Origin: Jejuia sp043557195
GTDB taxonomy: Bacteria; Bacteroidota; Bacteroidia; Flavobacteriales; Flavobacteriaceae
Direction of reading: 5' to 3'
Length of the DNA: 64,000 nt
Assembly: GCA_043557195.1 (NCBI GenBank)
Contig: CP121314.1
Coordinates: 3,658,001 to 3,722,000, forward strand
Shown here one piece after another: positions 1 through 6,610 of this stretch; positions within the stretch are counted from its first letter, which is position 1; each line of letters begins with the position of its first letter. Made by a program: the position numbers and the translations under genes. The notes below the pieces were generated by a model that did not search any database, was not told where the DNA came from, and was given only the letters and a program-made list of their open reading frames with translations.

Positions 1-856
1 GAATTAACAAATAATATTTTTGAGCGTTATCGTAATCGTTTGCATTAACATAAATAGCTGCTGCATAATATAAATATAGTTTCTCTAAACCTGCACTATA
101 TTGAAAAGCTTTTACAAAATAAGGGGCTGCCTGTGAATAATTTTTCTTTTCATATTCTTGATTACCTTTATTTAAAAAGTATTTCATTTGTTTTTCATCG
201 TATTCATAAAGGTCAATATTTGAATTGTTAGTTATCTTTAAGTTTCCATTATTTACTTTATTTGCTTTATTCCAACCTTCACTTATAGATTTTATCCTTA
301 AGTTTTTATTTGGGTGACTATTCGTTGAAGTAACATTGCCGTATTGTTTTATTGCACCTAAACTTTGTTCTAAACTGGCACCCATTTTGGCAAGAACAAA
401 ACCAGAAAATTCGTCCGCTTGTAATTCTGCTTGATGATTACCAATTCCCTCTGTGAGTGTATGACCATTTAAATGATGTCCAATTTCATGAGCCATTATA
501 CTGATAGCACTCCAATCAGTTCCAGTTACGCCACTAACTCTATCTAAAAACGCTTTGTCATAAATAATATATCTTTCAAAACTACCAAGCGATGATTTAA
601 CTGTCGCTGCAACAGCATTAGAAATATCAGGACATTCTTTTATGATGAAGTTTCTAAACAAACCTACATTACTTAAAATATTATCAACAACTTGTTCTGC
701 TTTTTGGTTACTCATGTAGCTGTTAAATCCACACGCTTTTTGGATTTCAGCTTCTGTCAAATAATCTCTGTAAGCACACATTTTCAAATCTTGAGAAAAA
801 GTGTAATTATTAATTGATGAAAAAATTAATAATGCAAGTAGAATTTTTGTTTTCAT
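1..856 (-). CDS. Secreted HExxH metallopeptidase (M48-like) with C-terminal TPR-like region, 3' end outside window
   Basis: Translating the minus strand from the ATG at 854-856 gives 285 codons without a stop, running off the left edge. The N-terminus is a signal peptide (MKTKILLALLIFSSINNYTFS). A zinc metallopeptidase motif HEIGHH lies at about residues 123-128, and a downstream ELQADEF stretch (Glu144 region) supplies a plausible third zinc ligand as in gluzincins of the M48 type. The last ~60 visible residues (GNQEYEKKNYSQAAPYF and following) look like a TPR unit. A periplasmic or surface protease is inferred; the substrate is unknown. The gene lies directly behind a structured repeat (878-1010) and in the same orientation as the recombinase at 1608-2738, so it may be cassette cargo. 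Its length cannot be compared with the family because the 3' end is missing. Confidence 0.7.
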   Translation of the reverse strand, partial: MKTKILLALLIFSSINNYTFSQDLKMCAYRDYLTEAEIQKACGFNSYMSNQKAEQVVDNILSNVGLFRNFIIKECPDISNAVAATVKSSLGSFERYIIYDKAFLDRVSGVTGTDWSAISIMAHEIGHHLNGHTLTEGIGNHQAELQADEFSGFVLAKMGASLEQSLGAIKQYGNVTSTNSHPNKNLRIKSISEGWNKANKVNNGNLKITNNSNIDLYEYDEKQMKYFLNKGNQEYEKKNYSQAAPYFVKAFQYSAGLEKLYLYYAAAIYVNANDYDNAQKYYLLI

Positions 857-877
857 ACGTGATGTTTTTATATGGTT

Positions 878-1010
878 GGCAACGTTGTTGTGTATGGTTA
901 GTTGCGTGTTTGAGCAACTAATTTAGTAAACAAAAACGAACGCGAGAAAATTCCGAAGGAATTTTCCAAATAAGCAACGACCAAAGCAATTAATTATACA
1001 CGTTGTTACC
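878..1010. repeat. Structured intergenic repeat, cassette-boundary-like (attC-like in layout)
   Basis: This 133-bp block separates two same-strand genes and is full of self-complementary sequence. The outer ends pair imperfectly: GGCAACGTTGTTGTGTAT at 878 onward against the reverse complement of ATACACGTTGTTACC ending at 1010. Inside are GTTGCGTGTTTGAGCAAC (901-918) and a perfect 9-bp stem with a 3-nt loop (946-954 with 958-966). The stop codon of the gene at 1006-1557 lies inside the right end (1006-1008). The left-end motif GGYAACGTT...TTGCGTKT recurs at 1538-1566. The layout resembles recombination sites that flank gene cassettes; that role is inferred. Confidence 0.55.
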
Positions 1011-1557
1011 ACCAGTTTTTTATTTGATTCAGCGTTCCGATGATTAGTCCAACAATTCCTCCGATATATGAGAAATTATGGATTTTCGCCACTTTATTAA
1101 ATTCCGCTTTATGCTCAATTTCAAACGGGAAATTATAATTCGTAATAATTTCCGATGGATTTAATTCCGCAATTCCATATCCAGCAAATCCGAACAGAAT
1201 TGTAATTCCGATTACGATTAGTATTGATTTCAGTGTTTTATTCAGCAATTTTTTTTCGTCGCTATATTTCATTCCGACAATTCCGAGAATCAGTCCAGTT
1301 AAAAGACCAAACCACCAAGTTGAGAAAAATCCAACCCAAACCAGAGCAAAAGTCCAATTTCCGCTAAATTCTCTCGAATAATCATCTAAAATTCCAAAAT
1401 TGAAAAAAGTCAGTTTTGTATAAAATTCAGGTGAGATTTTTGAGGTAATAAAATCGTGCGTGATTCCATAAATCACACTTAAGATTATTGAAATTACTAT
1501 GATTAATATTAAAGTTCCGGTTTTTTTCAAAATTGGTGGTAACGTTTGGATAAACAC
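1006..1557 (-). CDS. Hypothetical multi-pass membrane protein, cassette-like
   Basis: The protein is up to 183 residues. I do not recognise a named family. Three or four hydrophobic segments are visible: TLILIIVISIILSVIYG near residues 15-31, a second around WFGLLTGLILGIVGM, a third at ILIVIGITILFGFAGYGI and a C-terminal one at YIGGIVGLIIGT, so an inner-membrane location is likely. The furthest-upstream start is GTG at 1555-1557; no ATG is near, and a TTG about ten codons in is an alternative. The first codons lie inside a repeat motif (GGTGGTAACGTT, 1535-1546). The stop codon lies inside the matching inverted motif (1001-1014). The whole gene is therefore framed by inverted GTTACCACCA ends, which suggests a mobile cassette. 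Confidence 0.55.
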   Translation of the reverse strand: MFIQTLPPILKKTGTLILIIVISIILSVIYGITHDFITSKISPEFYTKLTFFNFGILDDYSREFSGNWTFALVWVGFFSTWWFGLLTGLILGIVGMKYSDEKKLLNKTLKSILIVIGITILFGFAGYGIAELNPSEIITNYNFPFEIEHKAEFNKVAKIHNFSYIGGIVGLIIGTLNQIKNWW

Positions 1558-1570
1558 AATTGCGTTTATC
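1535..1570. repeat. Cassette-end / recombinase-proximal repeat
   Basis: GGTGGTAACGTT at 1535-1546 is the inverted counterpart of AACGTTGTTACCACC-type sequence at 1001-1014, giving 10 identical bases (GTTACCACCA). It is followed by a hairpin GATAAAC (1549-1555) / GTTTATC (1564-1570). The pattern GGYAACGTT then TTGCGTKT, with starts 22-24 nt apart, matches the left end of the 878-1010 repeat. It sits between the recombinase stop codon and the first cassette-like gene, where an attI-like site would be. Function is inferred. Confidence 0.4.
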
Positions 1571-1607
1571 TACATTATATTTATACATATAAAAGTAGTT
1601 AAAAATC

Positions 1608-2738
1608 TTACAAATCCAAAGGGTTTTTAATGGAATTAAAACTGGTTTTTGCCACATGGGTGTAAATTTCGGTTGTCTTTGTAGAATTGTGTCCAAGAAG
1701 CAATTGAATATATCTTAAATCAGTTCCATTTTCTAATAAATGAGTTGCAAAACTATGTCTCAATGTATGAGGCGTTACATGTTTATTAATCCCAGCTTTA
1801 TGTACCGCTGTAGAAAGTATTTTAATGATACTAGTAGCACTGTACTTTTCCTTGTTTTGACCTTCAAAAAGATATTTTATGGGTTTATATTTTAAGTAGT
1901 ATTCTCTTAGGTCAATTAATACAGATTCTGATAAAAGAGTATATCGATCTTTATTTCCTTTTGCATCGTTCACTTTAATTAACATTCTTTTACTATCTAT
2001 ATCTGTTAATTGAAGATTTATTAACTCATTGCGTCGTAACCCGGCGGAATAGAGTAATGATAAGATACATTTGTGTTTGAGGTTTGTGGTGATTTTTAAA
2101 AGTTCTTTAACCTCTCCTTTAGACAATACAACAGGAAGCTTTCTTTTCTTTCTAGGTCGCTCTATTTGGTAGAATCTGTTAGGCATGCCCAATACAATCT
2201 CATAGTAGAATTTAATACTATTAATACTTTGATTTATATAAGAGTTAGACCAATTGCTTTGTGCAATAAATTTAAGATAGTTTCTCACATCTGTTTCATC
2301 TAATTTATCAATGTCTTTATCATGATAATAATTGATGAATCTTTCAAAACAAGATATATAAGTTTTAACTGTATTATTAGCATAACCTTTCAATTCCAAT
2401 TTATCTAAAAAGGAATCAGGACAGGTATTATAACCTCTGGGGTTTTGCCTTTTTCTAAACCATTCTACATTAAATTCTTCATTTAGATTCTTGGAATTTG
2501 ACTTTTGAAAGAAGTAGTTTGTATTAATCCATGCGACCCCTCGGAAAAGGTTGAAAATTGCCTCTAGATTTACTTTAGAATTTACTACGCAAAACATATT
2601 AAATTCTGTGTTCCAATTAACTCCATTAATTTCTTTAATAAGACTGTTTATAACCTTATCTGATTGAAATTTTAGCCCTATGTACTTTGTATTATCAATT
2701 AAAAGATGTTTGAGTGTAATGTATCTATGCGTCTTCAT
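1608..2738 (-). CDS. Tyrosine recombinase/integrase (XerC/D-like) with extra N-terminal domain
   Basis: A 376-residue tyrosine recombinase, predicted to cut and rejoin DNA at short core sites. The catalytic set is complete: Arg235 in SAGLRRNEL, Lys260 region in AKGNKDR, His324 and Arg327 in HTLRH, His350 in LLGH, and nucleophile Tyr359 in TEIYTHV. A SAM-like core-binding domain covers about residues 105-195. The first ~100 residues are an additional domain not found in XerC/D of about 300 residues. The start is ATG at 2736-2738. A 73-bp gap containing an inverted repeat separates it from the divergent zinc-ribbon gene at 2812. Downstream genes on the same strand are framed by structured repeats, so this enzyme may move those cassettes rather than a phage-like element. 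Confidence in the family is high; its target is inference. Confidence 0.9.
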   Translation of the reverse strand: MKTHRYITLKHLLIDNTKYIGLKFQSDKVINSLIKEINGVNWNTEFNMFCVVNSKVNLEAIFNLFRGVAWINTNYFFQKSNSKNLNEEFNVEWFRKRQNPRGYNTCPDSFLDKLELKGYANNTVKTYISCFERFINYYHDKDIDKLDETDVRNYLKFIAQSNWSNSYINQSINSIKFYYEIVLGMPNRFYQIERPRKKRKLPVVLSKGEVKELLKITTNLKHKCILSLLYSAGLRRNELINLQLTDIDSKRMLIKVNDAKGNKDRYTLLSESVLIDLREYYLKYKPIKYLFEGQNKEKYSATSIIKILSTAVHKAGINKHVTPHTLRHSFATHLLENGTDLRYIQLLLGHNSTKTTEIYTHVAKTSFNSIKNPLDL

Positions 2739-2773
2739 TTTACTAAATTAAAAGATGTTCTTTACTTAAACAG

Positions 2774-2802
2774 ATATTATACGTATATTATCCGTATAAT
2801 AT
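2774..2802. promoter_or_regulatory. Inverted repeat in divergent promoter region (operator or recombinase core site)
   Basis: ATATTATACG at 2774-2783 pairs perfectly with CGTATAATAT at 2793-2802 across a 9-bp spacer. The site is the centre of the gap between the recombinase (starts 2738, minus) and a zinc-ribbon gene (starts 2812, plus). Ten-base arms with a 6-9 bp spacer would fit either a recombinase core site or a repressor operator. A related string ACGTATAATATCCG occurs at 3862-3875, in front of the second zinc-ribbon gene. Confidence 0.45.
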
Positions 2803-2811
2803 ACATTAACA

Positions 2812-3192
2812 TTGATTAATCCAAAAACATGTTTGTCCTGTGGGAAAGGATTAGAAGGGCGCTCAGATAAAAAATATTGTGATGCCTATTGTAAAAGCTC
2901 CTATCAATATCGTCAAAGCAAGTTGAATACGCCTAAATTCTATAATAAGGTTGATAATCAATTAAAACTAAATAGGAAGATATTAAAGTATTTTAACAAA
3001 GCGGGTAAGGCAACAATCAGGAGTGAAGTATTGATTGATTTGGGGTTTGATCCTAATTTTTATACTCACTATTGGAAGAACACTAAAAAAGATACTTATT
3101 TGTTTGTTTATGAGTTTGGGTTTTTAAGAAGAATGGAAAATGGAAAAGAAAAGTATATTTTAATTATTTGGCAAGATTATATGGAGAAATGA
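2812..3192 (+). CDS. Small zinc-ribbon protein, hypothetical
   Basis: A 126-residue protein with an N-terminal treble-cysteine pattern CLSCGKGL (Cys8, Cys11) and KKYCDAYCKSSYQYR, typical of small zinc-ribbon proteins that are widespread in Bacteroidota. The rest (NRKILKYFNKAGKATI to FLRRMENGK) is a conserved basic domain without an assigned function to my knowledge. The start is TTG at 2812; an in-frame stop lies at 2797-2799 and no ATG is available. It is divergent from the recombinase and convergent with another zinc-ribbon gene (3415-3834), with the iterated repeats of 3220-3398 between them. DNA or RNA binding is plausible but not shown. Confidence 0.65.
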   Translation: MINPKTCLSCGKGLEGRSDKKYCDAYCKSSYQYRQSKLNTPKFYNKVDNQLKLNRKILKYFNKAGKATIRSEVLIDLGFDPNFYTHYWKNTKKDTYLFVYEFGFLRRMENGKEKYILIIWQDYMEK

Positions 3193-3219
3193 TTGAAAGC
3201 AACTGATTTACAGCAAATC

Positions 3220-3398
3220 GTTACGGGTGTCACGAGTTTTGACCAAAATACGTTACAGAAGTAGCGCTGTTTATTCAAAATCAATGGGTAGAATTAAAAT
3301 AATCAGTGGGTAAAAAAGCACTCTATTAGTTACAGAAGTAACTAGTTATAAACAAAAGCAAAAGTTCAAAATACATTTTTTTAAGTTACAATAGTAAC
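3220..3398. repeat. Four GTTAC-N4-GTnnC palindromes plus a 12-bp direct repeat in a convergent gap
   Basis: Four 14-bp sites share the pattern GTTAC-N4-GT[AC][AG]C: 3220-3233 (GTTACgggtGTCAC), 3252-3265 (GTTACagaaGTAGC), 3329-3342 (GTTACagaaGTAAC) and 3385-3398 (GTTACaataGTAAC). Two copies of AATCARTGGGTA lie between them (3279-3290 and 3301-3312). The sites fill the gap between two convergent zinc-ribbon genes in an integrase-bearing region. Such clusters are expected at integrase arm sites, excision regions or replication origins; which one applies is not decided by the sequence. Confidence 0.6.
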
Positions 3399-3414
3399 AG
3401 GTTTTTTATTGTTA

Positions 3415-3834
3415 TTAAGTGAGTGTATAAACAATATTTCCTGTTTCAATATCATAAAAGGGTTTTCTACCATATGCGTCATTTTGAAAATTATTTATTG
3501 GAAAATATCTAGTTCCAGTTAGAATAGCTTTCAGTTCCTTGATGTCCTTTTTAGTAGCAGGTTTGTTATCTTGAGTTGTAAAGATGTTTTTGACCACTTC
3601 AACGGTAGCTGCTCCAGCTGCCGCATTAGCCATTCCAGCTAAAGACATGCCTTCTTTTTTGATAATAGAAGGAGTTTGATTTTTTATGTCTTCTTGTAAG
3701 ACAGGAGCCTTGGTACGTTGTCGTTTTAATAGCCAGTTTCTACTTCTGCAAGAATTACTACAAAATTTTTGCACACCTCTTCTTTTTGGAAGGAAATCAT
3801 CACCGCATTGTAAACAAATTTCTGTTTTTTTCAT
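3415..3834 (-). CDS. Zinc-ribbon protein with small alanine-rich segment, island accessory
   Basis: A 139-residue protein. The N-terminus has a zinc-ribbon pattern, CLQCGDDF (Cys7, Cys10) then KFCSNSCRSRNW, with the same arrangement as the protein at 2812-3192 but otherwise different. A glycine/alanine-rich, weakly hydrophobic stretch follows (GMANAAAGAATVEVV, about residues 67-81), then a short polar tail. No enzymatic motif is visible. ATG at 3832-3834 abuts the 34-bp palindrome at 3835-3868, which therefore sits at the expected promoter or leader position. The gene lies downstream of the 3885-4586 and integrase genes on the same strand with a 50-bp gap. A nucleic-acid-binding accessory of the mobile element is my inference. 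Confidence 0.6.
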   Translation of the reverse strand: MKKTEICLQCGDDFLPKRRGVQKFCSNSCRSRNWLLKRQRTKAPVLQEDIKNQTPSIIKKEGMSLAGMANAAAGAATVEVVKNIFTTQDNKPATKKDIKELKAILTGTRYFPINNFQNDAYGRKPFYDIETGNIVYTLT

Positions 3835-3868
3835 TTATACGTAAATTAAACGTTTAATTTACGTATAA
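3835..3868. promoter_or_regulatory. 34-bp perfect palindrome
   Basis: The arms are 17 bases each and meet between 3851 and 3852 without a spacer (right arm begins GTTTAATTTACGTATA). It directly precedes the ATG of the zinc-ribbon gene 3415-3834 and follows the stop of the 3885-4586 gene by 16 bp. A perfect palindrome this long is unlikely by chance even in AT-rich DNA. It could be a dimeric-repressor operator, a cruciform-forming site or a recombination site. Its outer part ACGTATAATATCC resembles the inverted repeat at 2774-2802. Confidence 0.7.
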
Positions 3869-3884
3869 TATCCGAAAATACAGG

Positions 3885-4586
3885 TTATTCTATGCCAAAA
3901 ATTGTTTTTAATAGTAGTTTTTCAGCCTCCACTTCCGTCAAAAGAGGTTTTTTTGTCTTAATTATTGTTGCCTTTTGAGTGTTATTGGGGAGGTTCAAAG
4001 ACATCGGTTTATCAACAACAATTGTTGCTATTGGTTTAAACCCTTTTGAAATATCGGAAAAATAAGTCTCTATCATTTTGTGAGCATTAAAACTTCCTTG
4101 AGGTATAGCCTCTTCACTTGGATAGAACTCTTTAATTATGGTCTCAAAATGTTTTTTAAAGTTAAAAAACTGCAAATGAAGTAATCCGTTGGGACAAATA
4201 ACTGTTGTTACGTGTTCATCTGCATGAGCGTTCATCCAGTCAGTAATATAAAATAGAACCGATACTAACTCAAAATATTTATTTAATACATAATTAAACT
4301 CATGAGGTTTTGTGTTTCCTTTTTTTTCAAGTAGGGTGAAAATGTTCTTTTCTAACTTATTACCTTTAAGTGTAGTATCAATAGCATTTCTTTCTTTTGA
4401 ATACTCAATGGGGCCTTTATGGTGATCTAAAACATAAACTTTATTTAAGTGAATGTATTTTGTTATTGCAGTCATTTCTTCAACAATATCTGGTCTGATT
4501 TCTTTTTCTGGTATAAAGAAATATAACTCCGTTATGAGGTTCGGAATTAAATTAAGATAAAATTGATATAATGAATGTTTAGTCAT
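3885..4586 (-). CDS. Hypothetical protein linked to integrase
   Basis: A 233-residue protein with no signal peptide, no clear membrane segment and no motif I recognise. It is mostly charged and helical in appearance, with an acidic/aromatic core (YFELVSVLFYITDWMNAHADEH, about residues 105-126) and a basic C-terminal tail (ATIIKTKKPLLTEVEAEKLL). The start ATG at 4584-4586 overlaps the end of the integrase gene (4579) by 8 bp, so the two are probably translated together. Conserved small partners of Bacteroidota integrases often sit in this position, but I cannot name this one. A role in excision or maintenance of the island is a guess from position only. Confidence 0.55.
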   Translation of the reverse strand: MTKHSLYQFYLNLIPNLITELYFFIPEKEIRPDIVEEMTAITKYIHLNKVYVLDHHKGPIEYSKERNAIDTTLKGNKLEKNIFTLLEKKGNTKPHEFNYVLNKYFELVSVLFYITDWMNAHADEHVTTVICPNGLLHLQFFNFKKHFETIIKEFYPSEEAIPQGSFNAHKMIETYFSDISKGFKPIATIVVDKPMSLNLPNNTQKATIIKTKKPLLTEVEAEKLLLKTIFGIE

Positions 4587-5898
4587 TTGAATCCTTTAGC
4601 ATTTCTGAATAATCTGAAGGTAATTCTGCATCAATATTTCTTAGATACTTCTCTAAAGCTGTCATTGAAGAGTGTCCTGTGATTTGCATAAGTTCGCTCT
4701 TAGCTCTATAAGGTGATGATTTCTTAGCTAAAGCTCTATATAGTATTGTTATGCTGGTGTGTCTAAAACTATATAAACCATGATCTGGTCCCAATCCAAG
4801 AGGTTTTTTAACCATTTTTCTAAATCGTTTTGAAAAATAGTCTCGCTTATTGGTTTCAGTAGTATTCCAAGTTCCACCAATTTTATTAGGCGTAAACAAA
4901 TAGTCTTCTTGGTTCAATTTCGATAAATCAGGCAATGCATCCCAGAGTATTTTAGGGATAATCCGTGTCTTTAAAGGGTTATTCTTTGCTTTGTATTGAA
5001 GCGTTTTATCAATTTGATTAATGTCCTTGATTTTTATTCTACAGGCCTCAATAGGTCTTAATAAACCATATAAAATAAATTTACTGAATAATAGCAAAAG
5101 CGGGTCTTGATCTTCTAAGTGCTCGAAAATTGTATTTTGCATTTCTTTAGAGAATGTTTTGTGACGTTCTGGTTTAGATTTTAATACGGTAATTTTTTTT
5201 ATAAAGTTTGACTCTATAATTTCATTGTCTTCTAATACCTGTAGGATACTACTCAAATCTGCTCTATAATTATTTCTATTTCTAGGGGAAGTTTTACGTA
5301 ATATATCATTCAGAAATTCTAAGACTATTTTTTTTGATAACTTATCTATAGTATTTTGCTTGGGATGATTTTCATTCAGCCAATTCAAAAACCTATTAAT
5401 TTTACCTTCGTATTCTTTCTTGGTGCGCGTACTAACTATGTTTTCTTTTAATTTTAACCCAAAATCGAAAGCTTCTCTTAAAGTCATTTTGGGACTTTCA
5501 TTATTAGAAGCTTTGCTGATAACTTTTATTTTAGTATCAACTTCTTTTTTTGCTGTTTGTTTTTTAGAGTGTAACTTGTTGTGAAGTTCGGTATTATCTT
5601 CAAACGGATTATACCCTTGTCGTAAAAGCTTCAATAAAATTTTTCGGTAAACCGAAAGCACCTCCATACGTTCACCTTTAGTTTTATATTTATTGGCATT
5701 ACCATAAAAAGGAGTCATCCGTTTTAACTTTCCAGTGGAAGGTTCTCGGAATGAAAAGTACACATACCAACGCTTGGTCAAATCACCGTTAGCAATGTAA
5801 ATTTTAGGAATAGAATAATTTTTCTTTTGAGACAAATCGTATGCACTTTCGTATTCAATACCGTATGCAAATTTAAGAATTTCTTTACTTGTAAACAT
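4579..5898 (-). CDS. Tyrosine integrase of a tRNA-linked island
   Basis: A 439-residue phage-type integrase. Residues ~25-105 form an arm-DNA-binding-like domain (YVYFSFREPSTGK), ~135-235 the SAM-like core-binding domain, and ~245-430 the catalytic domain. Visible catalytic residues are Arg281 in LLRPIEACR, a Lys in the 304-310 region, Arg379 and His380 in YSFRHTS, His409 in GHSS and nucleophile Tyr418. Tyr376 takes the place of the first His of the HxxR box, a common variant in Bacteroidota integrases. The start is ATG at 5896-5898, only 55 bp from the 3' end of a tRNA-Met gene, the usual target of such enzymes. No convincing second att copy was found in the window, so the far boundary is unknown. 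Confidence 0.9.
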   Translation of the reverse strand: MFTSKEILKFAYGIEYESAYDLSQKKNYSIPKIYIANGDLTKRWYVYFSFREPSTGKLKRMTPFYGNANKYKTKGERMEVLSVYRKILLKLLRQGYNPFEDNTELHNKLHSKKQTAKKEVDTKIKVISKASNNESPKMTLREAFDFGLKLKENIVSTRTKKEYEGKINRFLNWLNENHPKQNTIDKLSKKIVLEFLNDILRKTSPRNRNNYRADLSSILQVLEDNEIIESNFIKKITVLKSKPERHKTFSKEMQNTIFEHLEDQDPLLLLFSKFILYGLLRPIEACRIKIKDINQIDKTLQYKAKNNPLKTRIIPKILWDALPDLSKLNQEDYLFTPNKIGGTWNTTETNKRDYFSKRFRKMVKKPLGLGPDHGLYSFRHTSITILYRALAKKSSPYRAKSELMQITGHSSMTALEKYLRNIDAELPSDYSEMLKDSND

Positions 5899-5902
5899 AA
5901 AA

Positions 5903-5930
5903 AAACGGTTTAGTAAAGGCTAAACCGTTT
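5903..5930 (-). terminator. Rho-independent terminator behind tRNA-Met
   Basis: AAACGGTTTAG (5903-5913) and CTAAACCGTTT (5920-5930) form a perfect 11-bp stem with a 6-nt loop. On the minus strand it is followed by a run of seven T. It ends transcription of the tRNA gene just before the integrase gene begins. Confidence 0.85.
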
Positions 5931-5953
5931 GTTTTGTAATGATTTACATTTTG

Positions 5954-6027
5954 TAGCGGGAACGAGATTTGAACTCGTGACCTCCGGGTTATGAATCCGA
6001 CGCTCTAACCAACTGAGCTACCCCGCC
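5954..6027 (-). tRNA. tRNA-Met (anticodon CAT)
   Basis: The minus strand reads a 74-nt cloverleaf beginning GGCGGGGTAGCTCAG. Acceptor stem GGCGGGG pairs with TCCCGCT with two G-T pairs; the discriminator is A. The anticodon loop is TTCATAA (CAT), and the T arm is ACGAG-TTCAAAT-CTCGT. CCA is not encoded. CAT could also be a lysidine-modified Ile tRNA, but elongator Met is more likely. The 3' end faces the integrase gene, consistent with use as an integration site. Confidence 0.92.
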
Positions 6028-6157
6028 ATTTTGAGGTTGCAAATATAAAAACAAAATTCATGTAGACAAGTATAAGTTCTGCAAAATATTATGAAAAATA
6101 ATTGCAAATCTTATTAATTAATGTATATATTGAGCAACACAAAATTTAAAGACTTTC

Positions 6158-6550
6158 ATGGACGATAAAACTAAATTTGAAATAGAGTTTCCTATACATG
6201 CTTCACCACAATTACTGTATCAATATATATCAACACCATCTGGCTTGTCTGAATGGTTTTCAGATAATGTCAATTCTAGAGGAGAGTTGTTCACTTTTAT
6301 TTGGGACGATAGTGAAGAGCAGGCAAAATTACTAAGCAAAAAAAGTGGAGAGCGTGTAAAATTTAGATGGATGGCCGATGAAGAAGACGGTGCATCATGT
6401 TACTTTGAAATTAGAATTCAGGTTGATGAAATTACTAAGGATGTTTCTTTAATGGTTACAGATTTTGCTGAAGAAGATGAAGTAGATGAAGCCAAAATGC
6501 TTTGGGATAATCAAATTTCTGATTTAAAACAAGTATTAGGGTCAGCATAA
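6158..6550 (+). CDS. START-like domain protein
   Basis: A 130-residue acidic cytosolic protein. Its pattern (FEIEFPIHASPQLLYQYIS, then LSEWFSD, and a C-terminal helix with DEAKMLWDNQISDLK) matches the small START/AHA1-type fold proteins conserved in Bacteroidota. These have a ligand-binding cavity but no agreed substrate. The start is ATG at 6158. The next gene (aminotransferase class IV) follows after a terminator-like hairpin that overlaps its promoter, so the two are adjacent but probably not one simple operon. The function remains unknown; the fold assignment is by sequence pattern. Confidence 0.75.
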   Translation: MDDKTKFEIEFPIHASPQLLYQYISTPSGLSEWFSDNVNSRGELFTFIWDDSEEQAKLLSKKSGERVKFRWMADEEDGASCYFEIRIQVDEITKDVSLMVTDFAEEDEVDEAKMLWDNQISDLKQVLGSA

Positions 6551-6565
6551 AACATCAATAAATCT

Positions 6566-6573
6566 TATATTTG
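6566..6573 (+). promoter_or_regulatory. -7 promoter element for the aminotransferase gene
   Basis: TATATTTG fits the Bacteroidota -7 consensus TAnnTTTG, 38 nt ahead of the ATG at 6611. Its last base is the first base of the hairpin at 6573-6603, so transcripts starting here would begin inside that hairpin. I see no clear TTG at the -33 position. Confidence 0.5.
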
Positions 6574-6610
6574 TCCGCACTTTAATCAATAAAAGTAGCG
6601 GACTTTTTTT
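6573..6610 (+). terminator. Terminator-like hairpin directly before the next ATG
   Basis: GTCCGCACTTT (6573-6583) pairs with AAAGTaGCGGAC (6592-6603) with one bulged A, followed by seven T (6604-6610) that abut the ATG at 6611. It should end readthrough from the START-domain gene. Confidence 0.75.

Noticed and set aside
3229..3238. GTCACGAGTT identical to part of the tRNA-Met T-arm side, possible att site
   Set aside because: It is in inverted orientation relative to the tRNA, is only 10 bases, and is explained as part of the first GTTAC-N4-GTCAC repeat.
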